The translations under genes and the position numbers were made by a program. From Nitrosovibrio sp. Nv4 (lineage in GTDB: Bacteria > Bdellovibrionota > UBA1018 > CAIMNF01), in assembly GCA_943327105.2 (NCBI GenBank), contig CALPVV020000015.1:1-34655 (forward strand): DNA of 34,655 bases, read 5' to 3'. The notes beneath the pieces are model-generated. The model ran no database searches. It was not told where the DNA came from and worked only from the letters and a program-made list of their open reading frames with translations. This document shows positions 1 to 9,511 of the stretch, piece by piece (position 1 is the stretch's first letter; every line of letters starts with the position of its first letter).

Positions 1-1008
1 GTCCCATTCATCAGATGCCTGAAGTACTTCAATTGCTTTTCCTTCTGCATCAAGTGTAGGAGCAACTTCTACTACGTCAAAGCCGATGATTTTTTTGCCT
101 GATTTTGCAAGCTTACGAAGTATTTGAATCGCCTCTGGGTAGTCTAGACCTCCCGGTACTGGTGTACCGGTATGAGGGCAGAATCGAGGGTCAAGGCCAT
201 CAATGTCGAAGCTGACCCAAACATTTTCAGGAAGATGAGCGATCATTTCATCAGCTATTTTATCAAAAGAGTCGCCACTCATTTTTTTCATTCCGATGTC
301 ACGGTCGTAAAACACATGAAATCGGTTTTTCTGAGAAGAAGTGAATTGGAATTCATCTTCACAAAAATCACGAATACCAACTTGTACGAATTTTGAAATT
401 TGAGGAATCTTGGTTGCAGCATTGTACATGATGGATGCATGAGAGTGTTCAAAGCCCATGTATGCATTTCTGGTGTCAGAATGCGCGTCAAAGTGAAGGA
501 TGCCAAAGTTTGAATATGTGTCAGCAGCTGCTTTGAAGGCACCAAAAGGAGTGGAGTGATCGCCACCAATGAGAGCTGGGATTTTACCTGCTTTAAGAAT
601 GGAAGAGATGTTTTTTTGAACGTACTGGTTTAACTGCCCAGAGAGCTGATTCACCATTGCGAGGTTTTGAGTGAGTTCTGAAGAGCCTTCAACAATTCCG
701 TAGGCTTCAATGACGGTTTGTGCGAGTGCCTTCGCTTGAGAGTTAAGTTCGGCAATCTCTTTAGACTCTTCCAATGAATGCATTCCAGCTAGATAGGGTT
801 TTTCTACATCTAAATCGAATAAGTCGATTTGTGAGCTTGCATTGAAGATTGCTTCGGGGCCATGGGAAGTGCCACCACCATAAGAGGTAGTTGCTTCCCA
901 TGAAACCGGTAAGAAAACCAATTTGGATTCTTCGAAAGAATACGGTAGACCGAAAATGCCTGCATTCGGGTCTGCCGCGCCGTTTGGATCAAAAGTATTA
1001 GTAGCCAT
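1..1008 (-). CDS. speB: Agmatinase / ureohydrolase family protein (C-terminus runs off window)
   Basis: Manual reverse translation from ATG at 1008..1006: MATNTFDPNGAADPNAGIFGLPYSFEESKLVFLPV...; arginase-family metal motifs GGDHS, HFDAHSDT, SFDIDGLDP; open to position 1. Not in the ORF track because no stop lies in the window. Confidence 0.93.
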   Translation of the reverse strand, partial: MATNTFDPNGAADPNAGIFGLPYSFEESKLVFLPVSWEATTSYGGGTSHGPEAIFNASSQIDLFDLDVEKPYLAGMHSLEESKEIAELNSQAKALAQTVIEAYGIVEGSSELTQNLAMVNQLSGQLNQYVQKNISSILKAGKIPALIGGDHSTPFGAFKAAADTYSNFGILHFDAHSDTRNAYMGFEHSHASIMYNAATKIPQISKFVQVGIRDFCEDEFQFTSSQKNRFHVFYDRDIGMKKMSGDSFDKIADEMIAHLPENVWVSFDIDGLDPRFCPHTGTPVPGGLDYPEAIQILRKLAKSGKKIIGFDVVEVAPTLDAEGKAIEVLQASDEWD

Positions 1009-1771
1009 TGCTGAGATCAGTGATTTCGCCGGTACCGTAAATTAGGTATTCAGCTGATTGCATTTGATATTTGGTGGTAGTTGGAGAAGACCAAGTGATA
1101 ATGACTTGAGCGCCTGCAATCGGATCGACTTCGTCTCCAAAATTAATCACGCTGGCAAGTTCAACTCTCATTTTTAAAGAACGGTCTGTTCCCAATTTGA
1201 TGTTGGTGGGAACTACGCTGATCTGGCCAATGAATTTTCCCTTACCTTTAAAAGAGCCACTGTGAAAGTAAGTGATACGATAATCAAAGCCGCCTGCCGA
1301 AGCACCGAACGCGTTGGTGAATTCTACACGATATACCTTTGAAACGGGTTTTGACCATTTCATGAGTTGCATCCAACTGGTGATGCCCTCAGGTACTACC
1401 GAAGTTTTAAATACTTCATAGTCAGCACTTGGTTTGTTGGTAACCAGGAAGTTCCAAACTTTTTCACCTAATGCAACGATACGGTCAATTTTAACCATGG
1501 TGTCGTTGAAACCACCCGTTGGAAGGGTGTTGTTTGGAATGGTCGTATTTGGCAAAACAATTGGCGTTCCAGTGTTATTCACGGATGGATTGATATCTAG
1601 TGGGTTCACTGGTGTTGGAGAAGGAGCGGGAGTAGGCGTGGGGAGAAAATCTGGAGCAAACCCCATTTCGTATTCTGCGGTGACATCACGAACTGTTGTT
1701 TTGATTTGATCTTGTGCGTATCCGGTTGAAGAGAAGAGTAATAACCCTAAAGTAATTCCCAAAATTTTCAT
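998..1771 (-). CDS. Exported protein of unknown function with Pro/Thr-rich linker
   Basis: ORF 257 aa, N-terminal signal peptide MKILGITLGLLLFSSTGYAQ, linker PTPTPAPSPTPV; stop overlaps the start of speB. Confidence 0.75.
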   Translation of the reverse strand: MKILGITLGLLLFSSTGYAQDQIKTTVRDVTAEYEMGFAPDFLPTPTPAPSPTPVNPLDINPSVNNTGTPIVLPNTTIPNNTLPTGGFNDTMVKIDRIVALGEKVWNFLVTNKPSADYEVFKTSVVPEGITSWMQLMKWSKPVSKVYRVEFTNAFGASAGGFDYRITYFHSGSFKGKGKFIGQISVVPTNIKLGTDRSLKMRVELASVINFGDEVDPIAGAQVIITWSSPTTTKYQMQSAEYLIYGTGEITDLSNGY

Positions 1772-1855
1772 AAAACCCCCGTTTCGTCGAAGTTTCTATC
1801 GAAGAATGAGGGATTAGGCAAATGCTTCTGGAATTTTAATTTTATGCTATGCGCG

Positions 1856-3064
1856 TCAAATTGATTGAATGGTCTCGATCATTCCTCGGATTGAAACTTG
1901 GCCTGAAAAATTGGAAAAAATCACCCTACCCTGTTTGCTGCAAAACGTCTGATCGAGATGGTTTATGTAATTGCAAAGATTGGAGGAATAAACGGGGATT
2001 GCTCTCGACCATTTGCTGATAGTGATTTGATCAGGTTTGGCTTGTGTATTAAATAGAGTTTGAAGTTCTCTTTCAATGATTGATTCAATATCAGCTTCCG
2101 AAAGGGATACTGCCTCTGGATCAGAGGTTCCTCCAAGCATAACGGTGAGGGATACTTGGTTTGGATTAGCTGTTCGTCCTTTAAATGCACTGGAATTGAA
2201 GAGGCAACCTAGAATTCGAAGTCCTTCCCCACGTGGGATGAGGACTCCAACCCCTTTCGGAGGGGACTTAGGGAATGCATCTCGATTGAAAAAGACAGTC
2301 GCAGTAACGAGTGGGCTGTACTGAATATCAGTAGCTGGTACAGACAAAACAAGATTACCCTTGATCGAATTCAAGTCATGGATCGGTGAATTGAATATGA
2401 TGTTGTCTTTGAGTTTTGCTTCAAGTTTTTGAATGAGTTCTTCTGTTCCGTTTTTGAAGACCATCATCTGCCCACGTGGAGATTTCGGTTTTTTACTCAT
2501 TGAACGAAAGTGTTGAAAAAATGAAAAATCAGGAGAAGCTGGAATCAGCTTTGGGAAACTGAGTTTTGCGTTCAACTCACTAGGGTGACAGGCAAACACT
2601 CCGGTAGTGAAGGGAGCGAGCAAAAATTCCGTTGCCGCTTTTCCTAAATATGCATACCCCCATTCGGCCAGTGTTAGATCAGCGAGTGGTTTATTGAGTT
2701 TTGGCTTTCTGAAAAAACGAAACAAAGTACCGAGAAGTTCAAAAAAGGTAAGCGGCATACGACGCATTTTGCCTTTTCGGTAAATATATCGGGCCTTGGA
2801 GTCGGGATTGACGCCGATCACTTCTACCCCAAGTTCATCGAGTAACGACTTTACCGATTCATTTACAAGAATGCTGTGAGCTGCTGTTTCAACAAGACCG
2901 CAAGCGGTGTGTTTGGATTCAATCAATCCGCCACAGCGATTTGACTTTTCATGGATCGCAACCTGATAGCCTTTTCTTTTGAGCGCGTAACCGATCAGAA
3001 GTCCGCTGATTCCTGCGCCGACCACGGTAACTTGCTTCTCACTAGGGTTTAGTTTACCGATCAT
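1856..3064 (-). CDS. hemG: Protoporphyrinogen oxidase, FAD-dependent (HemY/HemG-type)
   Basis: N-terminal dinucleotide-binding motif VVGAGISGLLIGYALKRKGYQVAIHEKSNRCGGLI; located at the end of a heme operon, ATGA overlap with hemN. Confidence 0.85.
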   Translation of the reverse strand: MIGKLNPSEKQVTVVGAGISGLLIGYALKRKGYQVAIHEKSNRCGGLIESKHTACGLVETAAHSILVNESVKSLLDELGVEVIGVNPDSKARYIYRKGKMRRMPLTFFELLGTLFRFFRKPKLNKPLADLTLAEWGYAYLGKAATEFLLAPFTTGVFACHPSELNAKLSFPKLIPASPDFSFFQHFRSMSKKPKSPRGQMMVFKNGTEELIQKLEAKLKDNIIFNSPIHDLNSIKGNLVLSVPATDIQYSPLVTATVFFNRDAFPKSPPKGVGVLIPRGEGLRILGCLFNSSAFKGRTANPNQVSLTVMLGGTSDPEAVSLSEADIESIIERELQTLFNTQAKPDQITISKWSRAIPVYSSNLCNYINHLDQTFCSKQGRVIFSNFSGQVSIRGMIETIQSI

Positions 3065-4431
3065 ACTGTTTGAGAAAAAAGGCGGGTCTCAGGAGCTTTG
3101 CGAATCAAGCGGGCATCAAAAGCCATACAGACATTCCGCAAGAATGCGCGGCCCTCTTCTGTAACTTCGCATTCCGTTCCTTCGATTTTCACCAAGCCAT
3201 CCCTTTTCATTTCGGCAAGTTTTTCGGCAACATCGGAAAGGATTTCTGTTTTTTCCTGTTCAGAAGACCAGTTGGTTTTCATCTTGGTCATCAAATTCAA
3301 GATGTGCTGACGAAGAATGAGGTCTTCTTGATTCAGGACATGCCCACGCATGATTGGGATTTTTTTCTCATTTACCAAATTGGTATAGGTTTCAAGCAGT
3401 TTTTCGTTCTGAGCAAAGGCCGTCCATGCATCACCAATTGCGGAAACACCAAGTGCGATGATTGGAGAAACATTTCGAGAAGTATAGCCCATGAAATTTC
3501 GATGAAGTGTTTTCTGCTCGGTTGCAAAAGAAAGGGAGTCGGTTTTGAGGGCAAAGTGATCCATTCCAATTTCAATGTAACCAGCTGCTTCAAGAAGTTC
3601 GCGGCCTCGTTCGTAAAGTGCACGCTTTTCATCGCCACTTGGAAGATCTGCTTCGGTGAAGCGACGTTGGCTTGCCTTGATCCAAGGTACGTGAGCGTAT
3701 CCGTAAAAGGCGATGCGATCAGGTTTCAAGTCAATGACGTGAGCAACAGTTTGTTCGACACTTTGAATGGTTTGAAGCGGAAGCCCGTAGATCAGATCAT
3801 AGTTCACGCTATTAAAGCCAAGTTCACGAGCATCGTCGGTAATCTTGCGAACTTGTTCGACGGATTGAACACGGTGAACAATATCTTGGACTTTTGGATC
3901 AAAGTCCTGAATTCCGAGACTGATCCGTTTGAAGTGAAATTTTTTGAGTATTTCGAGATGTTCTTTACTGGTTACACGAGGGTCGACTTCAATTGAAAAT
4001 TCGTAATCAGGATGAATTTCGCAATGCTCGAAAATGCCACCAAGAAGATTGGATAATTCTTCAGGTGTGAGGAAAGTTGGAGTGCCACCGCCAAGGTGGA
4101 GCTCGCTCAAGATGAGTTTTTTGCCGCTCAGTCCGAGCTTTTCTCGGTAGAGGTCGAATTCCTTCAAAAGGGTCTGAATATAAGGATTGGATACCGCATG
4201 ATTGCGGGTGATGCGTGTATTGCATCCGCAATAGGTGCAGAGTGACTCACAGAACGGAATGTGCGCGTAAATTGCTGCTCCGGTATTGTCTTTTTGTGCC
4301 TTATCGAGAGCTCCGCGGAGGGCGTCGATCCATTGGTCTGCGGTAGGGGATGCATCCCAATAAGGAACGGTTGGATAGCTGGTATAGCGAGGACCTGCAA
4401 CGTTGTATTTTTTGTAGAGTTGTTTGTTCAT
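3061..4431 (-). CDS. hemN: Oxygen-independent coproporphyrinogen III oxidase (radical SAM)
   Basis: 456 aa; N-term YNVAGPRYTSYPTVPYW, radical SAM motif CESLCTYCGC, ELHLGGGTPTFL. Confidence 0.95.
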   Translation of the reverse strand: MNKQLYKKYNVAGPRYTSYPTVPYWDASPTADQWIDALRGALDKAQKDNTGAAIYAHIPFCESLCTYCGCNTRITRNHAVSNPYIQTLLKEFDLYREKLGLSGKKLILSELHLGGGTPTFLTPEELSNLLGGIFEHCEIHPDYEFSIEVDPRVTSKEHLEILKKFHFKRISLGIQDFDPKVQDIVHRVQSVEQVRKITDDARELGFNSVNYDLIYGLPLQTIQSVEQTVAHVIDLKPDRIAFYGYAHVPWIKASQRRFTEADLPSGDEKRALYERGRELLEAAGYIEIGMDHFALKTDSLSFATEQKTLHRNFMGYTSRNVSPIIALGVSAIGDAWTAFAQNEKLLETYTNLVNEKKIPIMRGHVLNQEDLILRQHILNLMTKMKTNWSSEQEKTEILSDVAEKLAEMKRDGLVKIEGTECEVTEEGRAFLRNVCMAFDARLIRKAPETRLFSQTV

Positions 4432-5519
4432 TTGGAAAACACCTCATTTTGATATTTCAAGAAGTTGCGAACATTTTGTTCCGGAGTCCATTGTAGAACG
4501 CCGTGACCGAGGCCGCAGATCCAGCCGTTCAATTTTTCTCGAGGAAGTTTGAGAATGGGTTCGAAGAATTTTTCGATCTCAAGCTTACAGGCTTGCTCTG
4601 GAAGAAGCATGAGGTGTGGATCAAAGTTGCCCTGAATGGACCAACGATCACCGAATTCTTGAAGGGCATTCGCCATTGGATAATTCCAATCGATACCAAG
4701 GCATTCAAAGGGTAATGAAGTGAGGTGTTGCCAGTGTGTCGGCCCTGTACCTTTTGAGTAATATACAACAGGAGTGTTTGGATGGCGGCGACGGAACTGG
4801 ATCAGAACTTCACGGATGGTTGGAACGATCAATTCACGGAAAATTGAGGGTGAAACTTCGCCTGCACAGGTGTCCATCATGGCAACGGCATCGGCACCAT
4901 TGGAAGCCTGAAGACACATGTTCTCAACCAGCAATGGAAGGAGAATGTCGAAGAAGCCTTCGTAACGACCGTCAGTGAGGCCCGCGAAGGCATCCTTGAG
5001 CCCTTTGCCGCCTTCTGCGGTTGATGCTTGATGTGAACCCGCAACTGCATAATAGAAGAGAGTCATCGGGCCGCCGACAAAACCAAGAAGAGATTTTTCA
5101 GGAGCAAGCTTTGAGCGGATGAGTTGAAGGGCTTTTCCCTGGTAGGCGATTCCAGCAACCAGTTCTTGGGGCGTTTTTTTCTCTGGATTCAGTTTTACCA
5201 ACATGGATTTGTCGGTGATGTGCCAATCAAGTTTTGGGCCTGGAACATATTGGAGTCCCATACCAAGAACTTCGAGTGGAAAAAGCAGATCGGAAAAAAG
5301 AATTGCCGCATCAAAGTTGAAATCGTTGATTGGGCCGAAGGTCACTTCTGCCGCAGCTTCAGGAATCTTACAAAGATCGATGAAGCTGTAACGTTTTTTC
5401 ATGGATTGATAATGGGAATGATATCGGCCTGCCTGGCGCATGAACCAGACTGGCGGACGATTCGTGTTTTTGCGGAGTACCGCATCGAGATACAAAGATG
5501 GTTTTATTTCAGTGCTCAT
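4428..5519 (-). CDS. hemE: Uroporphyrinogen decarboxylase
   Basis: 363 aa; RPPVWFMRQAGRY, AAILFSDLLFPLEVLGMGL, GWICGLGHGVLQWTPEQNV. Confidence 0.96.
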   Translation of the reverse strand: MSTEIKPSLYLDAVLRKNTNRPPVWFMRQAGRYHSHYQSMKKRYSFIDLCKIPEAAAEVTFGPINDFNFDAAILFSDLLFPLEVLGMGLQYVPGPKLDWHITDKSMLVKLNPEKKTPQELVAGIAYQGKALQLIRSKLAPEKSLLGFVGGPMTLFYYAVAGSHQASTAEGGKGLKDAFAGLTDGRYEGFFDILLPLLVENMCLQASNGADAVAMMDTCAGEVSPSIFRELIVPTIREVLIQFRRRHPNTPVVYYSKGTGPTHWQHLTSLPFECLGIDWNYPMANALQEFGDRWSIQGNFDPHLMLLPEQACKLEIEKFFEPILKLPREKLNGWICGLGHGVLQWTPEQNVRNFLKYQNEVFSK

Positions 5520-6217
5520 GATGATTCTCTTTCAAGGAGGTAGCCGACTCCGCGAATACTGCGGATGAGGGATGGTGAGTTCGGATCGGGTTCGACCCAT
5601 TTTCTAAATTTTAAAATGAAGTTATCAATAGTTCGTGGGGTGGGGTACTCGTCTTCGCTCCAGACTACATTCAAAATATCGTCGCGGCTGACGACTTGAC
5701 CTCGTTTTTCAAAAAGTAGTTTTAAAAGGGCGCATTCCTTGTGGGTCAGGTTGTACTTATTTCCTTCACTGGTGATTTCATATTGTCTAAAGTTGACGGA
5801 TGCTTTTCCAATCTTGATTTCACCAACGATCGGAGCAGGCTCTTCTATGAAACGAAGTCTTTTGCTTGCGTTTTGAATGCGCAGCAAGAGCTCTTTGAAG
5901 TGGAAAGGTTTGACAATATAATCTTCAGCACCAAGTTCCAGTCCGTGAATTCGATCTTCTGTGGTGCCAGCTGCAGTTAGAAATACCATGACCACTTCTG
6001 GGTGTTTTTGACGGATCAAACGCCCCAGATCAAAGCCGCTTCCATCGGGTAATTGAACATCAAGTAACGCAAGTGAAACTTGGGTGTTTTGTAATATGGT
6101 TTTTGCCTGTGCAATGGATTGAGCCCAGTGCACTTGAAATCCTTCCATTTGGAGACGGTCTTTCACAGTGGAGCCCACGTTGATTTCATCTTCGAGCAGG
6201 AGAAGGTTAATCGACAT
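5516..6217 (-). CDS. OmpR/PhoB-type response regulator
   Basis: REC domain LALLDVQLPDGSGF..., VFLTAAGTTEDRIHGLELGAEDYIVKPF and winged helix LTHKECALLKLLFEKRGQVVSRDDILNVVW. The ORF track opens at 6232; I prefer ATG at 6217, preceded by ggggagg. Confidence 0.93.
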   Translation of the reverse strand: MSINLLLLEDEINVGSTVKDRLQMEGFQVHWAQSIAQAKTILQNTQVSLALLDVQLPDGSGFDLGRLIRQKHPEVVMVFLTAAGTTEDRIHGLELGAEDYIVKPFHFKELLLRIQNASKRLRFIEEPAPIVGEIKIGKASVNFRQYEITSEGNKYNLTHKECALLKLLFEKRGQVVSRDDILNVVWSEDEYPTPRTIDNFILKFRKWVEPDPNSPSLIRSIRGVGYLLERESS

Positions 6218-7184
6218 GCTTTGCCTCCCCATCTAATTTAAAGCGAAGCTCGGCAATGAATTCTCCCTTTTGTCCGTCACCGATGCTTTGGAATTTGGCA
6301 TCTCCGGACATTTTGTTCATAAGGGTTTTAATCAAATACAGGCCAACACCTGCGCCTTGTGAATGACTTCCGCGATAAAAGAGCTTCCCAAGCAGCTTGC
6401 TGTCGGCGTGTGGAGAAGAGTTTTCGTGAATGATATCGACTTGTAATTCGCCATTCAGGATACCGCTTCGAATAGAGAGTTTTGCAGGAAGTGAAATGGA
6501 GTACTTGATTGCATTGTCCATCAGGTTGCGAAAGATGATGGTCACTGCAGACGGGTCGGCAAGAACAAACTCATCGCCCATTTCGATATTCAGTTTTAAT
6601 TTGTTTTGAGCAGTAGAGTAAAAAGGGATTATGCGTGTTTGAAGATAGTTTTTGAGGGCGATACTTTCTTTTTGTAAACCGCCGCCACCTTCAACACGCG
6701 CAAGTTCAAGTGTTTTTTGAACCTGTCCTTCAAGACGTTCCACATCTTCAATTAAACGGTTGAGAAAAGGCGTGTGTTTAGGATTGTCTTCGATATCTTT
6801 TAGCGCCTCAGCCTGAAGCTTGATGCTCGTAAGCGGCGTTCTGAATTCATGGGTGAGGGATGCAAAAAAAGCCTGAAGGCTTCTTGATCGTTTTGAATCG
6901 CGAAGAAAAAAGAAAATTAAAACGGCATTGGTGATCAGAATGAGCAATACAAAGGTGCTAGATTCGCCGATGATCATTCTTTCCGTTCGATCGAGTTTGT
7001 TTTGAACTTCGAGCGTAGAAATTCCGAGTTGGGTTTGAAGGTTGGCGATTTCATCACTCTTTTGAAGGAGCAGGGTCCCCCACCAAATGGCAAGCACCAG
7101 GAGCATTCCTGCCCATAGCACTTGCATCAGAATCAACAATTTGATTCTGCGGTCGGGATTTTTAATGAAATCACCTTTGCCCAT
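6207..7184 (-). CDS. Membrane sensor histidine kinase
   Basis: Two TM segments around a short loop, HisKA motif FFASLTHEFRTPLTSIKLQAEAL, N box DPSAVTIIFRNLMDNAIKYS, G box GAGVGLYLIKTLM. Confidence 0.92.
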   Translation of the reverse strand: MGKGDFIKNPDRRIKLLILMQVLWAGMLLVLAIWWGTLLLQKSDEIANLQTQLGISTLEVQNKLDRTERMIIGESSTFVLLILITNAVLIFFFLRDSKRSRSLQAFFASLTHEFRTPLTSIKLQAEALKDIEDNPKHTPFLNRLIEDVERLEGQVQKTLELARVEGGGGLQKESIALKNYLQTRIIPFYSTAQNKLKLNIEMGDEFVLADPSAVTIIFRNLMDNAIKYSISLPAKLSIRSGILNGELQVDIIHENSSPHADSKLLGKLFYRGSHSQGAGVGLYLIKTLMNKMSGDAKFQSIGDGQKGEFIAELRFKLDGEAKHVD

Positions 7185-7187
7185 GTC

Positions 7188-8501
7188 TTAAACCGCTTTC
7201 ACCGACGCAAAAACTTTTTTCGCTTTTTCAATCACTAGCTCAAGATCACCCTTAGTGTGTGCTGTACTTAAAAAGCCTACTTCGTACCCGCTTGGTGCGA
7301 AGTAAACGCCTTCATCCAGAAAGCCGTGAAAGATCTGTGCATAAATTGCTTTCTGTTGGGCAGGGATTGCTTCAATGCTCCGAACAGTGCTGCTTGGCTT
7401 TTGACCCTTTGGTGCGCACACCATCCAGGAAATTGAGCCAAAACTTTGAATGTGCAAGGAGAAGTTTGGAGCCTGGTCGGCAATGGCTTGTAATTCGTTT
7501 GTAAACCATTTTCCAGTTTCAGCAAGCTTTGCATATGGGTTTTCACGAACGATTTTTTTAAGCATCGCGTGACCTGCTGCCATTGCAACTGGGTTTGCAC
7601 TCAATGTTCCTGCTTGATAGACAGGACCGGCTGGGGCAACCATGTCCATGATCTCACGGCGTCCGCCGTATGCTCCAACTGGGAAACCGCCACCAATAAT
7701 TTTACCGTAAGTAACAAGGTCTGGCTTAATGCCGGTAATTTCAGCCATTCCGCCCAATGCGGTACGGAAGCCGGAGATCACTTCATCTAGAATGAGAACC
7801 GTGCCGTGTTTATTACAAAGTACTTCCAGCTTCTTCAGGAACTCATTGCGTTGGAGAAGAAGACCGTTGTTTGCTGGCAAAGGCTCGATGATTGCAGCAG
7901 CAAGCTTGTCGCCGTATTTTACAAAAACTTCTTCAAGCGCTTGCTCGTTATCAAGTGGGCACACCAAGGTTTCTGCAGCAGTGCTTGCTGAAACACCAGC
8001 ACTGTCCGGAGAAGCCATTTCGGCAAGGCCAGAGCCTGCACGAACAAGAAGTGAATCAACGTGACCGTGGTAACAGCCGTCAAACTTCAAAACTAGATCG
8101 CGTTTGGTATAGCCACGAGCTACACGAAGAGCAGACATCACGGCTTCTGTTCCGGAATTCACGAAGCGAATTTCGTCAATAAACGGAAGGTGTTTGATCA
8201 TGTCTTCAGCGAATTCGAGTGAGTAGCGTTCGGCAGCACCGTAAGACCAGCCCCGAGTGAGCGCACTTTTTACGGCTTCACCGATTTCCATGTCTTGGTG
8301 ACCAAAAAGCAATGGTCCCCATGAAAGGCAAAAGTCTACATATTCATTTCCATCTACATCTTTCAGACGAACACCGTTGGCAGATTCGACAAACACCGGT
8401 GTTCCACCAACGCCACGAAAACCACGAACGGGAGAGTGAACACCGCCAGGTACGATTTTTTTGGAACGTTCGAACAATTCAGCTGATTTTTGAAGATTCA
8501 T
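7188..8501 (-). CDS. hemL: Glutamate-1-semialdehyde 2,1-aminomutase
   Basis: 437 aa; KIVPGGVHSPVRGF, FVNSGTEAVMSALRVARGYT, PLP-Lys context VTYGKIIGGGFPVGAYGG. Confidence 0.97.
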   Translation of the reverse strand: MNLQKSAELFERSKKIVPGGVHSPVRGFRGVGGTPVFVESANGVRLKDVDGNEYVDFCLSWGPLLFGHQDMEIGEAVKSALTRGWSYGAAERYSLEFAEDMIKHLPFIDEIRFVNSGTEAVMSALRVARGYTKRDLVLKFDGCYHGHVDSLLVRAGSGLAEMASPDSAGVSASTAAETLVCPLDNEQALEEVFVKYGDKLAAAIIEPLPANNGLLLQRNEFLKKLEVLCNKHGTVLILDEVISGFRTALGGMAEITGIKPDLVTYGKIIGGGFPVGAYGGRREIMDMVAPAGPVYQAGTLSANPVAMAAGHAMLKKIVRENPYAKLAETGKWFTNELQAIADQAPNFSLHIQSFGSISWMVCAPKGQKPSSTVRSIEAIPAQQKAIYAQIFHGFLDEGVYFAPSGYEVGFLSTAHTKGDLELVIEKAKKVFASVKAV

Positions 8502-8525
8502 ATTTTCTTTCCTCGCTATAAAAAT

Positions 8526-9503
8526 TTAATTTCTCTGCAACCACTCGCGGGCATTTCGGGCACCGTAGGTGATGACCATTTCTGCGCCTGCACGGAAGAA
8601 CGCTGTCCACGATTCAAGGTGAGCGCGTTCGCGGTTGATGAGATTGTGTTCTGCCATGAGCTCGATGGCAGCGTATTCTCCGCTTACTTCATATACTGCC
8701 CATGGAAGTGGAATTTTGGTGGTGAGGTCTTTGATGACATCAAGGTAAGGAAGGCCGGGCTTGACCATGAGAATGTCAGCGCCTTCTTCCATGTCGCGAA
8801 CGCTGGAGCGGTAAGCATCAGTCGGATTCGCAGGGTCGATTTGATAAGTGGCGCGATCTTTCAGTTTCATTTCACCTTTTGGAGCGGAATCGGCTGCAAC
8901 GCGGAAAGGGCCATAAAAGCCGGAGTGAAACTTCGCCGAGTAACTCATGAGAAGGGTTTGATCGAGATTGTTTTTTTCGAGTATTTCACGGATAGCACGG
9001 ATACGGCCATCCATCATGTCACTTGGAGCAACGCAATCTGCGCCCGCTTGTGCATATGCAAGGGCTGAATTTGCGAGAGCTTCAACGGTTTGATCATTGA
9101 TCACGTGATCCATGGAGTCGTTCAAGATTCCGCAATGACCGTGAGAAGTGTAGGAGCAGAGGCAGACATCGACAGAGAGAAAAACGTCAGATCCAAAACG
9201 TTTCTTGATCGCAGTAATTTGATTTGCAGTGAAATCGTAATTGAAATTGCATTCATGTTTGTGACCTGGGACACCAAACAAAAGAAAGCTGTGAACGCCT
9301 TTTTCAAGATCACTTTCTACTTGTTGCAACAAAGAAGTTTCCGTTTCGCGGTAAACACCGGTTAGGCCAGGAATGATTTCTTTTTTGCTGAGCCCCTCAA
9401 CGGCAAATAGGGGCTGAATGAGTTTGTCAGGAGAGATCACCACTTCTTTAGTGAGGTTGCGTAGCGCTGGTGTCAGTCGGGTACGGCGATAGTTCAATTT
9501 CAT
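8526..9503 (-). CDS. hemB: Delta-aminolevulinic acid dehydratase (porphobilinogen synthase)
   Basis: MKLNYRRTRLTPALRNL start; Zn-type Cys cluster DVCLCSYTSHGHCG; active-site Lys contexts SYSAKFHSGFYGPFR and MVKPGLPYLD. The ORF track opens at 9548; ATG at 9503 has an upstream ggagt. Confidence 0.95.
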   Translation of the reverse strand: MKLNYRRTRLTPALRNLTKEVVISPDKLIQPLFAVEGLSKKEIIPGLTGVYRETETSLLQQVESDLEKGVHSFLLFGVPGHKHECNFNYDFTANQITAIKKRFGSDVFLSVDVCLCSYTSHGHCGILNDSMDHVINDQTVEALANSALAYAQAGADCVAPSDMMDGRIRAIREILEKNNLDQTLLMSYSAKFHSGFYGPFRVAADSAPKGEMKLKDRATYQIDPANPTDAYRSSVRDMEEGADILMVKPGLPYLDVIKDLTTKIPLPWAVYEVSGEYAAIELMAEHNLINRERAHLESWTAFFRAGAEMVITYGARNAREWLQRN

Positions 9504-9511
9504 GGCCACTC

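Noticed and set aside
172-992. Three ORFs (172..396 +, 288..569 -, 810..992 -) at the left edge
   Set aside because: All overlap the agmatinase reading frame, which is open from 1008 to the window edge.
3070-3996. 308-aa plus-strand ORF opposite hemN
   Set aside because: Lies wholly antisense to an unambiguous hemN; no RBS or recognisable domain; low-complexity Phe-rich composition typical of antisense shadow ORFs.
5124-5543. 139-aa plus-strand ORF opposite hemE
   Set aside because: Antisense shadow of a well-conserved gene with no independent support.
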